A stretch of 37,767 nt of DNA from Pelotomaculum sp. UBA1371 (GCA_002305915.1 DBRJ01000056.1:29352-67118), one strand, 5' to 3'. Shown: positions 23,802 to 33,068, numbered from the stretch's first letter. Numbers and translations: made by a program. Notes: a model not told the origin generated them from the sequence alone.

Positions 23802-24488
23802 TCATTTTCCCTGGGGAGGGTTCTCATCATCCAAACCACGGAAATTTTTATAGAAAACCCCGTCTTCGCCCACTTCGTAAGGTATATTGTCTACTTCCTC
23901 CACTGCGCCACTGTCCTCTACTATGTCAAACTCGGAATAACCATAGTAGGAACCTCCCCTCGACCACTCATCCGTGGTTTCACTATAGCGGGCAACCTCC
24001 TGCCAGGCGTCTTCCCCGTCATAGATGATTGCTCCGGAAGCATCGGTAAAAGTTCTGGCAAAGGGCTTGCCCAGGACATCTTCCTCAACCGGCCGCTCAT
24101 CCCCTCGGGGTATTTTTTCTTCCCCTTCTTTGCAGTTACGGCACAGGGTTGTGGACGGTATTGCCTGGAGCCTTTCCGGAGGGATATCTTGGCCGCACAC
24201 TTCACAAAAACCGTAAGTCCCGCTATTGATTCTTTCCAGGGCATGATCGATTGCGGCAACAGTAATCATGGCGCTTTCCCGCAGAGCAAAATCCTTGCTC
24301 CGTTCAAACACTTCCGAACCGACATCTGCAGGATGATTGTCATAGGTTGAAAGTTCTCCAATAGAATCCCCCAGGGGAACTCCCAATCCCCCCTGTCCCT
24401 GTTCGTTTACAAAATCAATTTGCTTCAGCAATTCAGCCCTCTCCAGCAAGAGACGTTCCTTCTGCTTCGCAAACAGCCCATTTTTCAC
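23802..24488 (-). CDS. TraR/DksA-type zinc-finger protein (YteA-like)
   Basis: A 228-residue protein with an N-terminal coiled-coil helix pair (KQKERLLLERAELLKQI) and a C4 zinc finger, CEVC...CRNC (C95, C98, C116, C119), the DksA/TraR fold. The long acidic C-terminal region (about 120-228; VEEVDNIPYEV and a Tyr/Gly-rich part) resembles the YteA family found in spore formers. DksA-type proteins act on RNA polymerase, but YteA's target is not established. The start is GTG 24488 with GGAGGTG about eight bases upstream. It lies 25 bases after the DUF5665 gene. Confidence 0.85.
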   Translation of the reverse strand: MKNGLFAKQKERLLLERAELLKQIDFVNEQGQGGLGVPLGDSIGELSTYDNHPADVGSEVFERSKDFALRESAMITVAAIDHALERINSGTYGFCEVCGQDIPPERLQAIPSTTLCRNCKEGEEKIPRGDERPVEEDVLGKPFARTFTDASGAIIYDGEDAWQEVARYSETTDEWSRGGSYYGYSEFDIVEDSGAVEEVDNIPYEVGEDGVFYKNFRGLDDENPPQGK

Positions 24489-24513
24489 TCACCCACACCT
24501 CCACACTTGTAAA

Positions 24514-24816
24514 TTATGGACCGATATTCGACTGGACCATCCTGACAATTTCAGCAATAAAGCCGCCGATCAAGGGAAGATTCAACATGACCAGAATTTT
24601 TAAAAAATATAAGACAAGGGCGCCCAGAATGGTGAAACCGACGGCAATGCCCACTCCCCTGGCCACACCGGCGATAAAGTTTACGTACATTAGCCGCCGG
24701 GGGTTTTCAAGGAGACGCACGTACTCGGCCAGCTTCATTTTTTCCATCCCCAGGGCAAGTTCATTAATTTTATCCTGCAGTGTAATGAGCAGTTGATTCT
24801 GACTATACCTCTCCAT
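24514..24816 (-). CDS. DUF5665 family membrane protein
   Basis: A 100-residue protein. An N-terminal soluble helix (LQDKINELALGMEKMKLAEYVRLLEN) is followed by PRRLMYVNFIAGVARGVGIAVGF and a second hydrophobic segment (GALVLYFLKILVMLNLPLIGGFI), giving two membrane-spanning or re-entrant helices. Pattern and length match the small DUF5665 proteins of Firmicutes. Function is unknown. AGGAAGG lies before the ATG. Probably cotranscribed with the YteA-like gene. Confidence 0.8.
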   Translation of the reverse strand: MERYSQNQLLITLQDKINELALGMEKMKLAEYVRLLENPRRLMYVNFIAGVARGVGIAVGFTILGALVLYFLKILVMLNLPLIGGFIAEIVRMVQSNIGP

Positions 24817-24904
24817 TGATAACCTTCCTGTTCCGGTATTTTAATTGCAAATGCAGCTGGTACGAGGCTATTCATTAATGTTTCCCGAATGCTCTCAAAT
24901 AAAC

Positions 24905-24935
24905 AAAAAAGGCGGTGGTTTCCCACACGCCTTTA
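24905..24935 (-). terminator. Intrinsic terminator after secF
   Basis: On the minus strand AAAGGCG.GTGG and CCAC.CGCCTTT pair around GAAA and are followed by TTTTTT. It lies 9 bases past the secF stop codon and closes the secD-secF transcript. Confidence 0.85.
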
Positions 24936-24943
24936 ATATATTT

Positions 24944-25840
24944 TTAAGCCCTAACTGTCTTGGGCCGTTTCTCCAGCCTTTTCAGCTCATACCAGAGCGT
25001 ACTGGCAATGAAGATAGAAGTGTAAGCCCCACAGGAAATGCCGATCAGCAGGGCAAGGACCATGTTGTGAATGGTCGTACCGCCGAAAAACAACATGGCA
25101 ACCAGGACCATAATTACACATAACCCGGTGTTGATGGAACGGGCCAGGGTCTGCCAAAGGCTTGCATTGATGGTGTCCTCCAGTTCTTCCCCTTTCTTTT
25201 TATAGAGCATGTTCTCCCGGATCCGGTCGAAGATTACGATGGTGTCGTTAATTGAGTAGCCGATAATGGTCAGGATGGCTGCAATGAAGGAACTGTCCAC
25301 CTCCAGTCTAAAAATAGCAAAGATCCCCAGCACAAAAAAAACATTGTGCAGTACTGCGAACACAGCAGCTATTCCCTGCTTAAACTCAAAACGCCAGCTG
25401 ATGTAGATAATCATCAAAACTGCAGCCACAGCCAGTGCCCAAAGCGCCTTGTAAACCAGTTCGCGCCCAATGACCGGGCCCACCAGCTCGTTACGCAGCA
25501 CAGTAATTTCACCGAACTGGTTCTTCAGGGATTGAACAAGGTTTGCGTTGTCGGCTTCGGAAAGCACACCGGTCCGGATTAGAAAATCAGTTTCACCGCT
25601 CTGCTGAATGGACGAGTCTGCCAGGCCCATGGTGCCCAGGACCTCCCGGACCTGCTCCACGGAAGCTGCCTTACTGAATCGAAGATCTAAAAGGTTACCC
25701 CCGGTAAAATCAATGCCCAGTTGAAGGCCCTGACTACAAAAGAATATAAGCCCCGGTATGATCAATACTGCAGAAATGAGATACCAAATTTTTCTCAATT
25801 TTACAAAGTGAAAAGGCATCCTTTCACGCAAACTTAACAA
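24944..25840 (-). CDS. secF: Protein translocase subunit SecF
   Basis: Membrane component that, with SecD, uses the proton gradient to help complete Sec-dependent export. It has 298 residues with six predicted membrane helices. The N-terminal FTGG motif is in IDFTGGNLLDL and the conserved GYSINDTIVIFDRIREN is near residue 190. It is encoded separately from SecD, as is usual in clostridia (Bacillus has a fusion). The start is TTG 25840, five bases after GGGGGGA; ATG 25819 is an alternative. It follows secD after 11 bases. Confidence 0.96.
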   Translation of the reverse strand: MLSLRERMPFHFVKLRKIWYLISAVLIIPGLIFFCSQGLQLGIDFTGGNLLDLRFSKAASVEQVREVLGTMGLADSSIQQSGETDFLIRTGVLSEADNANLVQSLKNQFGEITVLRNELVGPVIGRELVYKALWALAVAAVLMIIYISWRFEFKQGIAAVFAVLHNVFFVLGIFAIFRLEVDSSFIAAILTIIGYSINDTIVIFDRIRENMLYKKKGEELEDTINASLWQTLARSINTGLCVIMVLVAMLFFGGTTIHNMVLALLIGISCGAYTSIFIASTLWYELKRLEKRPKTVRA

Positions 25841-25851
25841 TTTAATCCCCC

Positions 25852-27087
25852 CTATGCTCCGTACAATTTATTGCTGCGAGCCAGGTTGCTGGCTGCTACC
25901 AGGTGCAGGATCCACCTGGTCATGGTAATGGCCGTAAACATGCTGAGCAGAATACCTATTGATAGAGTTAAGGCAAATCCCTTAATCGGTCCTGTTCCAA
26001 AGTAATAAAGGACGGCTGCGGCAATCAGGGTGGTTACGTTTGAATCCAGGATTGCCACAAAACCCCGTTTGAAACCAGCATCAATGGCTGAGCGCAAAGT
26101 CTTGCCGCTCTTTATTTCTTCTTTCAGACGTTCGTAGATAATAATGTTAGCGTCCACCGCCATCCCCAGGGAGAGCAGGAAACCCGCAACGCCCGGCAGG
26201 GTCATGGTCACCTCTAAAGCGGCAGAAGCAATGAGCATCAGCAGGGCATAAATGGACAGGCACATACCGGCCACCAGCCCCGGTACCCTGTAATAAACAA
26301 TCATAAAGATAAGAATTGCGATGAGGCCGGCAACTCCGGCTTTTATGGATTTATCCAGGGAATCGGCGCCCAGAGTGGGCCCCACGGTTCGTTTCTCCAT
26401 CACTTCCAGCTTGACCGGCAGTGAGCCGGAACGGAGCAGGATGGCGATATTTTGCGCCTCATCCAGGGATTCATAGGGAGATATCTGAGCCCTGCCGTTG
26501 GGAATGGGTTCCCTTATGGCCGGGGCCTGGATCACATTTCCGTCCAGAACAATGGCTAACTGCTTGCCCACGTTTTGAGCCGTTACTTCTGCGAAAATTT
26601 TCGCCCCGTCCGGCTCAAATTCCAGGTTTACTTCGGCCTGGTCGGTTTGGGGATTTATACTTGCTGCGGCGTCTTTCAACTGGCGGCCGGTTAGGACGGT
26701 TGTGCCATCCTCTGTTTTAAACTCCAGGTAGGCCGTTTTAATCAGGTTGTTTACAGCTTCATCGGGGTCATCAATACCGGCCAACTCCACAATAATCCGG
26801 CGAGAGCCTTCCATTTGCACAACGGGCTCCGCCACGCCGAAGGCATCGACCCTGTTTTCAATGATGGCCATGGCCTGCTTGACCCGGTCCGCTGTTACCG
26901 GCGCTTCCGGCGTATCCATGGCCTCCAGGACCACGTGGACGCCTCCCTTTAGATCCAGTCCCTGTTTGATTAAATTTGTAAATGGAAGCCATTGTACACC
27001 CGGGATCAGCGGTTTTACAGCCGCCACGGCAACAACCGCAGTGACCAGAATGATACCCAGCAGTTTCAGGATCTTGTCCCACTTCAT
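25852..27087 (-). CDS. secD: Protein translocase subunit SecD
   Basis: Partner of SecF in the Sec export machinery. It has 411 residues, shorter than the 600-residue E. coli type but normal for Firmicutes. After the first membrane helix comes the D1 motif GLDLKGGVHVVLE; then the periplasmic P1 domain (about 60-235) with ENRVDAFGV and LRSGSLPVKL; and then five membrane helices with LGMAVDANIIIYERLKEEI. GGGGGAG lies nine bases before the ATG. The order yajC, HD-domain gene, secD, secF is standard in this group. Confidence 0.97.
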   Translation of the reverse strand: MKWDKILKLLGIILVTAVVAVAAVKPLIPGVQWLPFTNLIKQGLDLKGGVHVVLEAMDTPEAPVTADRVKQAMAIIENRVDAFGVAEPVVQMEGSRRIIVELAGIDDPDEAVNNLIKTAYLEFKTEDGTTVLTGRQLKDAAASINPQTDQAEVNLEFEPDGAKIFAEVTAQNVGKQLAIVLDGNVIQAPAIREPIPNGRAQISPYESLDEAQNIAILLRSGSLPVKLEVMEKRTVGPTLGADSLDKSIKAGVAGLIAILIFMIVYYRVPGLVAGMCLSIYALLMLIASAALEVTMTLPGVAGFLLSLGMAVDANIIIYERLKEEIKSGKTLRSAIDAGFKRGFVAILDSNVTTLIAAAVLYYFGTGPIKGFALTLSIGILLSMFTAITMTRWILHLVAASNLARSNKLYGA

Positions 27088-27125
27088 TTGGTTCTACTCC
27101 CCCTTGTGCGTCATCTAATAAAATT

Positions 27126-27785
27126 TTACAACAGCTTGGCCCCGTTAATCACCAGTTCGAATTTACACTTCAGGAAGTTTGCAGCTCTCCTGCACATAAT
27201 CATCCTGCTCAGGAAGATTTCAAAGTATTCCATGACTGGACAGATATCAATATCGATAGTCAACTCCATGGTGATGGTTTGCTTATCATCGGCAACCCAG
27301 AGAAAAGAGTGCTCAACGGCATAGTTGACCCGGTCATGAATGTCAAAGGTAGCAAAGTCCGAGTTCCGCACCCTGGAGCGGTGCACATCGGACTTGTCAG
27401 CTACGATCAGGGCCGCTGCTACACTGTTGATAGCGTGACCGTACTGCTCTTCGTGGTTGGCGATAGCCGAGATAACAGTGGCAATTTCCTCCGGGTGCAT
27501 TCCCATCTGAATCAGGATGGGATAGGCTATCACCGCTCCCGAAATTCCGTGCTCTTTGCGACTGACTACGTTTCCGATATCATGCATGTATCCGGCAATG
27601 GCGGCCAGTTCAACCTGCCTCCGGGGATAGCCCAACCGTTCCAGGATGTTCCTGGCTATACTGGAGACCAGGTTGACGTGGCGATAGCTATGTTCGGTAA
27701 AACCTAAAACACCCAAATACTTGTTTCCTTTCCGGATAAAAGCATCGATCACAGGGTCTTTTTTGATATCTTCCAGTGTGATCAT
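27126..27785 (-). CDS. HD-domain phosphohydrolase
   Basis: A 219-residue protein with an HD domain: GFTEHSYRHVNLV, then AAIAGYMHDIGNV with the HD pair, then IANHEEQYG and LIVADKSDV with the remaining metal ligands. Such proteins hydrolyse phosphate esters of nucleotides or related compounds; the substrate here is unknown. The C-terminal 70 residues have no recognisable motif. The start is ATG 27785, nine bases after AAGGGGGT; the longer frame has no ribosome site. It sits between secD and yajC, a position conserved in Peptococcaceae-like genomes. Confidence 0.85.
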   Translation of the reverse strand: MITLEDIKKDPVIDAFIRKGNKYLGVLGFTEHSYRHVNLVSSIARNILERLGYPRRQVELAAIAGYMHDIGNVVSRKEHGISGAVIAYPILIQMGMHPEEIATVISAIANHEEQYGHAINSVAAALIVADKSDVHRSRVRNSDFATFDIHDRVNYAVEHSFLWVADDKQTITMELTIDIDICPVMEYFEIFLSRMIMCRRAANFLKCKFELVINGAKLL

Positions 27786-27925
27786 AATCGGGTAACCCCC
27801 TTGGACCAATAAGGAAAGGTAGTTAGTACCGGGAACAGCTATGGGTATATCCAATAAGAATTAAATTATTAAAACGGGAAGGAATTTGAATTTAACCCGC
27901 CCCAGATCATTTACCTTAACTTAGA

Positions 27926-27954
27926 AAAGGAGTAGACGGCCGGTCTACTCCTTT
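27926..27954 (-). terminator. Perfect terminator overlapping the stop of yajC
   Basis: AAAGGAGTAGAC and GTCTACTCCTTT form 12 perfect pairs around CGGCC. The yajC stop TAG lies in the 5' strand. The trailing minus-strand sequence is TTTTCT. Confidence 0.75.
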
Positions 27955-28244
27955 GTGTGCACCTTACCTTCTTCTTCTTCTTCCTTGCTGATAACCTGGG
28001 AGATGGAGTTTTTCAAGACCTCAATCCGGACATTATCGGCTATCCTTAAGATAATAGAATCCTCCTTCAACTTTACAATTGTACCGAAGATTCCGCCGAC
28101 TGTTGTAACTCTATCATCCGGTCTAAGACTTTTTATCATCTCCTGGTGTCTTTTCTGGCGTTGCTGCTGGGGTCGGATCATTAAAAAATAAAGAATTGCA
28201 AACAAGGCGACGATATATAGTATGGATACTGTTTGTGAGTTCAC
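27945..28244 (-). CDS. yajC: Preprotein translocase subunit YajC
   Basis: Accessory membrane subunit of the SecDF complex. It has 99 residues. A single N-terminal membrane helix (ILYIVALFAILYFLMIRPQQQRQK) carries the family signature FLMIRPQQ, followed by the cytosolic domain (LRPDDRVTTVGGIFGTIVKL). A Glu run (KEEEEEGK) lies near the C-terminus. The start is GTG 28244 with AAAGGAGG ten bases upstream. It lies about 90 bases after tgt. Confidence 0.95.
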   Translation of the reverse strand: MNSQTVSILYIVALFAILYFLMIRPQQQRQKRHQEMIKSLRPDDRVTTVGGIFGTIVKLKEDSIILRIADNVRIEVLKNSISQVISKEEEEEGKVHTKE

Positions 28245-28331
28245 TCTTAAAGCCTCCTTTCCCGTTATTTTTTATTTTCTTCCTCCAGGTTAAAATTCCT
28301 TTCTTGAAGAAGATATTTAAAAAATTGTACT

Positions 28332-29438
28332 TTACAAGTAACTTTTTAAGAAATTATCCCTGTATTCCAGGATCCTGCCCTGACGAATTGCTGACTTGGC
28401 TTCTTTCATCAGATTAAGTACAAAGTGCAAATTATGAATTGTTGTCAGGCGTATGCCTAAAACCTCTCCAGCTTTAATCAGGTGCCTGATGTAGGCCCGG
28501 GTATAATGTCTGCAGGCGTAACAATCACATTCCGGGTCCAGAGGCTTAAAATCCCGGGCGTATTCCGCATTCCTCACCACAAGTTTGCCCTGCCGGGTCA
28601 GGACAGTGCCGTTGCGGGCAATCCGGGTCGGCAGGACACAATCAAACATATCAACTCCTCTGACGATACCCTCCAGCAGGCAATCGGGGGAACCCACACC
28701 CATCAGGTAGCGCGGCTTTTCTTCAGGTAAAACCGGTATTGTACACTCCAGCATCTGGTACATCAGGTCCTTTGGTTCACCTACGCTCAAGCCTCCGATG
28801 GCGTAGCCGGGAAAGTCCATTTCAACGAGTCCTTTTGCGCTTTCCAGGCGCAAATCGGGATAGGTGCTCCCCTGGATAATACCAAATACAGCCTGACCGG
28901 CTCTGTTGTGGACGGCCAGGCAGCGCCGGGCCCATCTGGTGGTCCTTTCCAGAACCTCGAGGGCATACTCCCGGCTGCACGGATATGGCGCACACTCGTC
29001 AAAAGCCATGGCAATATCAGAACCCAGGGCCATCTGCACCTCCATAGCCTTTTCCGGACTGAAAAAATGCTCGGATCCGTCAATATGGGACCGGAAGGTC
29101 ACCCCTTCCTCCGTAACCTTGCGCAGGGGCCCCAGGCTGAATACCTGAAAGCCGCCGCTGTCAGTGAGGATGGGACCATCCCAGTGCATAAAACGGTGCA
29201 GTCCGCCGGCCTCTCTGATCAGTTCAAAGCCTGGCCGCAGGTAGAGATGATAGGTGTTGCTTAAAATAAGCCTGCCGCCCACTTCATAAACTTCTTCCGG
29301 GGTCATGGTTTTGACCGTTGCCTGAGTGCCCACCGGCATAAAGACAGGGGTTTCCACCGTCCCGTGGGGGGTGTGTAAAAGGCCCAGCCTGGCGCAGCTG
29401 GTCTGATCTTGATGAAGAATAGAAAAGCGGAAGGCCAT
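28332..29438 (-). CDS. tgt: tRNA-guanine transglycosylase
   Basis: Exchanges G34 of GUN-anticodon tRNAs for preQ1, the base step of queuosine synthesis. It has 368 residues, full length. The catalytic Asp is in LTDSGGFQVFSLG, the nucleophile region in RGVDMFDCVLPTRIARNG, and the zinc site is CDCYACRHYTRAYIRHL. The start is ATG 29438, five bases after AGGAGG; the upstream ATG 29459 lies before that site. It follows queA after 63 bases; with queH this block makes queuosine from preQ1. Confidence 0.97.
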   Translation of the reverse strand: MAFRFSILHQDQTSCARLGLLHTPHGTVETPVFMPVGTQATVKTMTPEEVYEVGGRLILSNTYHLYLRPGFELIREAGGLHRFMHWDGPILTDSGGFQVFSLGPLRKVTEEGVTFRSHIDGSEHFFSPEKAMEVQMALGSDIAMAFDECAPYPCSREYALEVLERTTRWARRCLAVHNRAGQAVFGIIQGSTYPDLRLESAKGLVEMDFPGYAIGGLSVGEPKDLMYQMLECTIPVLPEEKPRYLMGVGSPDCLLEGIVRGVDMFDCVLPTRIARNGTVLTRQGKLVVRNAEYARDFKPLDPECDCYACRHYTRAYIRHLIKAGEVLGIRLTTIHNLHFVLNLMKEAKSAIRQGRILEYRDNFLKSYL

Positions 29439-29501
29439 GGATCCCTCCTGTTTTTTCAAAGCTAATAACCATTCTAACTCTTTTTAAGCAAAATGTACAG
29501 C

Positions 29502-30563
29502 TTAGATGATCAGCATCGCGTCCCCGAAACTGTAAAACCTGTATTTTTCTCGAACGGCCTCTTCGTATGCTCTAAGAATCTTTTCCCTTCCGGCCAGGGC
29601 GGAAACCATCATCAATAAAGTAGATTTCGGAAGATGAAAATTGGTGATTAAGCCGTCGATGACCTTAAACCTGTAGCCCGGGTAAATAAAGATATCCGTC
29701 CAACCTGCTCCTGGTTTGACGCTACCTCCTGCACCTGCTGCGCTTTCCAAACAGCGCGTGGTGGTGGTGCCCACAGCAATCACTTTGCCGCCTCCGGATC
29801 TGGCTTTTGCTATGGCCCGGGAGGTAGCTTCAGGTATTTCGTAGTACTCGGCATGCATGTGGTGAAGGGTAATATCTTCCACTTCCACCGGACGGAATGT
29901 TCCCAGACCCACATGCAGGAGCACGGGTGCGATGTCCACGCCCATTCCTGTAATTCGTTCCAGCATTTCATGTGAAAAATGAAGCCCGGCGGTCGGGGCG
30001 GCGGCCGATCCGGCCTGCCTGGCGTAAACAGTCTGGTAACGCTCCTGTTCCAGGAGCGGCTTTTTTATGTAGGGAGGGAGAGGCATGACCCCAACTTTGT
30101 CCAGAACTTCCTCAAAGGAGCCCTTATAGAAGAATTCCACAATCCTGCCCCCGTAATCCGTGTTTCCCAAAATAAGGCATTTTAACAGGCCGTCGCTGAA
30201 ACTCACCCTTGAGCCGGCTTTTAGTCTTTTCCCCGGGCGCACAAGAACCTCCCATTTGTTACTGGAAAGCCTTTTTAAAAGCAGCACTTCAGCCTGTGCC
30301 CCGGTGTCTTCCTTTTTTCCCAGCAGACGGGCCGGCAGGACTTTTGTATCGTTAATAACCAGGACATCACCCGGGTTTAAATAGTTTAACAGATCACCGA
30401 AACAACGGTGTTCCAGTTTTTCAGAGTCAAGCCGGACAACCAGTAACCTTGACTCGCCCCTTTGCCCCGGAGGTTCCTGGGCGATCAGCGATTCCGGGAG
30501 AAAATAGTCAAATTCAGAAAGATGCACCGGGGCTTTTGTCAACTCCTTATTGAATTTTGTCAT
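29502..30563 (-). CDS. queA: S-adenosylmethionine:tRNA ribosyltransferase-isomerase
   Basis: Adds a cyclopentane ring from SAM to preQ1-tRNA to give epoxyqueuosine. It has up to 353 residues; the family is about 345. Recognisable segments are LSEFDYFLPESLIAQ, VLVINDTKVLPARLLG, RYQTVYARQAGSAAAPTAGL and NFHLPKSTLLMMVSAL. The start is uncertain: ATG 30563 lacks a ribosome site, and GTG 30527 (giving MHLSEFDYF, the usual N-terminus) has AAGGAG 15 bases away. Confidence 0.95.
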   Translation of the reverse strand: MTKFNKELTKAPVHLSEFDYFLPESLIAQEPPGQRGESRLLVVRLDSEKLEHRCFGDLLNYLNPGDVLVINDTKVLPARLLGKKEDTGAQAEVLLLKRLSSNKWEVLVRPGKRLKAGSRVSFSDGLLKCLILGNTDYGGRIVEFFYKGSFEEVLDKVGVMPLPPYIKKPLLEQERYQTVYARQAGSAAAPTAGLHFSHEMLERITGMGVDIAPVLLHVGLGTFRPVEVEDITLHHMHAEYYEIPEATSRAIAKARSGGGKVIAVGTTTTRCLESAAGAGGSVKPGAGWTDIFIYPGYRFKVIDGLITNFHLPKSTLLMMVSALAGREKILRAYEEAVREKYRFYSFGDAMLII

Positions 30564-30615
30564 AATATATCATGTGGCTTGCAGAGAGCTACTTTGCCGG
30601 AAGCATCATCTAACT

Positions 30616-32007
30616 CTACCTTGATACTGATCTGCCATAATCACCTGTAATGTTGATTCCTGTGTAGTAGTATTTCAAAATATCCTGGAAATTATAACCT
30701 TGTGCGGCCATTCCGCGGGCCCCCCACTGGGACATTCCAAGGCCGTGCCCGCTTCCGGATCCGTGGATTTTTACCCCCTGGAGAATTCCTTCTTGATCGT
30801 AGACCTTTTCCAGAGTGAAGAGGGAGCTTTTTAAGCCCAGGGCATGTCTCACCTTGTCCGCATTGGATATGACAGTGCGGACAGGTTCTCCCAGAGTCCC
30901 CTGACCGGATACAGCTATACTTTTAATTCTGGTGCCTGAAGAAGTTCTGGCCAGTTCTTCAATATCTTCCAGAGCGGCAAGGTTATAACCCGAGCTTTGG
31001 AGCTTTGCAACCAGCTGCTCTACAGTATAGTCAACCTGCCAGTTATAGTGCGTATCATTTTTGTCGTAGGGATCAGCTTTTCCTTTGATATAAGGGAGTT
31101 GTTCCAGCCAGACGTCTTCACTGTTTTCGGTATAACCCCCGCTGCAGGCATGAAAAAAAGCAGTAATCAGGCTGCCCCGGCTGGTCATGACCATTCCCCT
31201 GGTTTCTTCAACAGCCTGGTTGGTGGCTGGTGTCTCAGCATCGTAGCCGCGGTAAACCTGGCTTAATTGATCATTCACCACGTTGTAGTTGCTGCCCCTG
31301 GTGACCTCAACCCGCTGCAGTGCGTAGTTGCGCGCTGCAACGGCCTGTGCTTTCAAGGCCTCCTTCGGCCAGGCGGGAGGGATCTCCGCGGGCACCACGC
31401 CGCACAGGTAATCTTCAATATTTAACTGGTTTACTACAGCAAGTTTCCCGTTTTCCACCCTGAATTCCAAACTTCCCCTGTATTTTGCAGAGGCCGCCCC
31501 GTCAATCAGGGATACAAGGTTTAAACCGTCGCCTGAAGCAAGGGCAGATTTCTTTTGGGGACTTGCGGCATACGGACTGGCAACAGAATTGAAGGAGGTG
31601 AGCTCCCCTTCCCCGTTAAGCACAAAAAACTGGCCGCTGGAACTGCTTTCTAGCGCTTCACCTGACCCGCTCAGGATATTAAAGCTCAAATCCAGTTCAC
31701 TCACAGTGACAGGCCCGGCAAAGGGACCCAGGTGCCCCTTGGGTCCCTCAAGCATGATCCGGCCGTTCTCTACCCGGACCTGCCACTCAACACCCTGCTC
31801 CAGCCTGGTTATTTCTTTCTCCGTTGATTTATCAATTAGGCGGTAAGCCCCGCTGGTTTTAAACCCCAGCGTGCCGGACTGCACCCCCAGGCCTACTTTG
31901 ACATTTCCTGGCGCAACAGCTGCATAAGCAGCACCAGCCGCTGTCAGCCAGAGTACAAAAAAAGATGCAAGGCAGAGAATTATTCTGGAAAAACAAGTGG
32001 ACATCAT
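30616..32007 (-). CDS. SpoIID/LytB domain protein, exported
   Basis: A 463-residue protein with an N-terminal signal peptide or anchor (IILCLASFFVLWLTAAGAAYA). A region of about 150 residues (SPOR-like beta repeats) comes first. Then follows the SpoIID domain: NIEDYLCGVVPAEIPPAWP, KAQAVAARNYAL, FFHACSGGYTENSEDVW and the end signature GSGSGHGLGMSQWGARGMA. SpoIID is a lytic transglycosylase used in engulfment during sporulation; proteins of this longer type may act in other wall remodelling. The start is ATG 32007, seven bases after GGGGG. It lies upstream of queA and downstream of the DUF2905 terminator. Confidence 0.9.
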   Translation of the reverse strand: MMSTCFSRIILCLASFFVLWLTAAGAAYAAVAPGNVKVGLGVQSGTLGFKTSGAYRLIDKSTEKEITRLEQGVEWQVRVENGRIMLEGPKGHLGPFAGPVTVSELDLSFNILSGSGEALESSSSGQFFVLNGEGELTSFNSVASPYAASPQKKSALASGDGLNLVSLIDGAASAKYRGSLEFRVENGKLAVVNQLNIEDYLCGVVPAEIPPAWPKEALKAQAVAARNYALQRVEVTRGSNYNVVNDQLSQVYRGYDAETPATNQAVEETRGMVMTSRGSLITAFFHACSGGYTENSEDVWLEQLPYIKGKADPYDKNDTHYNWQVDYTVEQLVAKLQSSGYNLAALEDIEELARTSSGTRIKSIAVSGQGTLGEPVRTVISNADKVRHALGLKSSLFTLEKVYDQEGILQGVKIHGSGSGHGLGMSQWGARGMAAQGYNFQDILKYYYTGINITGDYGRSVSR

Positions 32008-32111
32008 GATCAAACCCCCGGCAAAAATGTACTAAAGCTTATAATAATATTACTTTTTACTACTAAAACCTAGGTGTTCGACAAATAATTCCAGAATCCT
32101 CCTGTAAAAAA

Positions 32112-32137
32112 TAAAAAATGGTAAGCCCCGGCTTACC
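32112..32137 (-). terminator. Terminator overlapping the stop of DUF2905
   Basis: GGTAAGCC and GGCTTACC pair around GG, with ATTTTTTATTTTTT following on the minus strand. The TAA stop of the DUF2905 gene (32133-32135) lies in the 5' strand of the stem. Confidence 0.85.
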
Positions 32138-32348
32138 GTCGAATCAGGTTAAGAATAATAGTCAGCAGGATGCTGAGAACAATACAGGTGACAACAGGAA
32201 AGTAAAAACTGAAGTTGCCCCTTTGCAGAAAAATATCACCGGGCAGACGGCCCAGTCCGAACAATCTGCCCCCCAGCAACAGCAAGCCGCCAATCAAGAC
32301 CAGAAATATACCAAAAAAAAGGATCATTTTGCCAAGGGACTCCCACAT
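32133..32348 (-). CDS. DUF2905 small membrane protein
   Basis: A 71-residue protein with two hydrophobic helices (ILFFGIFLVLIGGLLLLGG and VVTCIVLSILLTIILNL) joined by a loop with GRLPGDIFLQRGNFSFYFP, the DUF2905 signature. The function of this family is unknown; it commonly sits near ruvAB in Firmicutes. Its ATG directly follows the queH stop codon, with AAAAAGGAGG inside the end of queH, so it is cotranscribed and probably translationally coupled. Confidence 0.92.
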   Translation of the reverse strand: MWESLGKMILFFGIFLVLIGGLLLLGGRLFGLGRLPGDIFLQRGNFSFYFPVVTCIVLSILLTIILNLIRR

Positions 32349-32903
32349 TTAGCTTATCGCCTCCTTTTTTGGCTGCCTGCAGTAACGCTCTTTTTCACTG
32401 TAAATGCATCCGCAGTAAGCCTGCCTGTACATACCCAGTACCCTTGAACGCGCAGCTGCATCCCTGTAACCCGGTCTAAAATCCACATAGTAAAAGGGGA
32501 TCCCGTATTTGTCCCCGGCAGACTGTCCGACATCCCGGATAAGTTCATGTTTCTGGTAGGGGCTGACCAGTAGTGTCGTGGTAAAACCGTCAAACTTTCC
32601 CCGTTTTGCAATCCGTGCGGCCTGCTCCAGACGCAGCGAATAGCAAATCATACAGCGGTTGGACTCCCGGTACGCCACCTCCCGCAGGAACTCCTCCAGA
32701 CGGTAGTCGTCGTCAACAATCAGCTTGAGGCCGGTATCAACGGCATACTTCTCCATGGTTTCCTTGCGTCTGGTAAACTCAGTATAAGGGTGTATATTCG
32801 GATTGAAGAAATAGCTGTGGACTTCCATTCCCTGTTCTCTCATGTAATCTACCGGATAAATCGAGCATGGGCCGCAGCAGCTGTGCAACAGGATCTTTTT
32901 CAT
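32349..32903 (-). CDS. queH: Epoxyqueuosine reductase QueH
   Basis: Reduces epoxyqueuosine in tRNA to queuosine, the last pathway step, replacing the cobalamin enzyme QueG. It has 184 residues. Cysteines typical of the family are present: LLHSCCGPCS near the N-terminus, NRCMICYSLRL in the middle and YCGCIYSE near the C-terminus, as needed for Fe-S and disulfide chemistry. The start is ATG 32903, with GGAG eight bases upstream. With tgt and queA in this window the tRNA-bound part of the queuosine route is complete. Confidence 0.94.
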   Translation of the reverse strand: MKKILLHSCCGPCSIYPVDYMREQGMEVHSYFFNPNIHPYTEFTRRKETMEKYAVDTGLKLIVDDDYRLEEFLREVAYRESNRCMICYSLRLEQAARIAKRGKFDGFTTTLLVSPYQKHELIRDVGQSAGDKYGIPFYYVDFRPGYRDAAARSRVLGMYRQAYCGCIYSEKERYCRQPKKEAIS

Positions 32904-33068
32904 CGACTTAACTCCAATCATGGGATACTTTTAAACTATATGCTTGAAAAAGAAACTAGAAAAAATAATTATCCAGCTTGTTGCGACGGCTTATGGATAA
33001 ATGGCCGGGGACAATTTACAAAATGAAACTATTTATCATCATACCCCAAAAGGACCAGGAATTAATCT

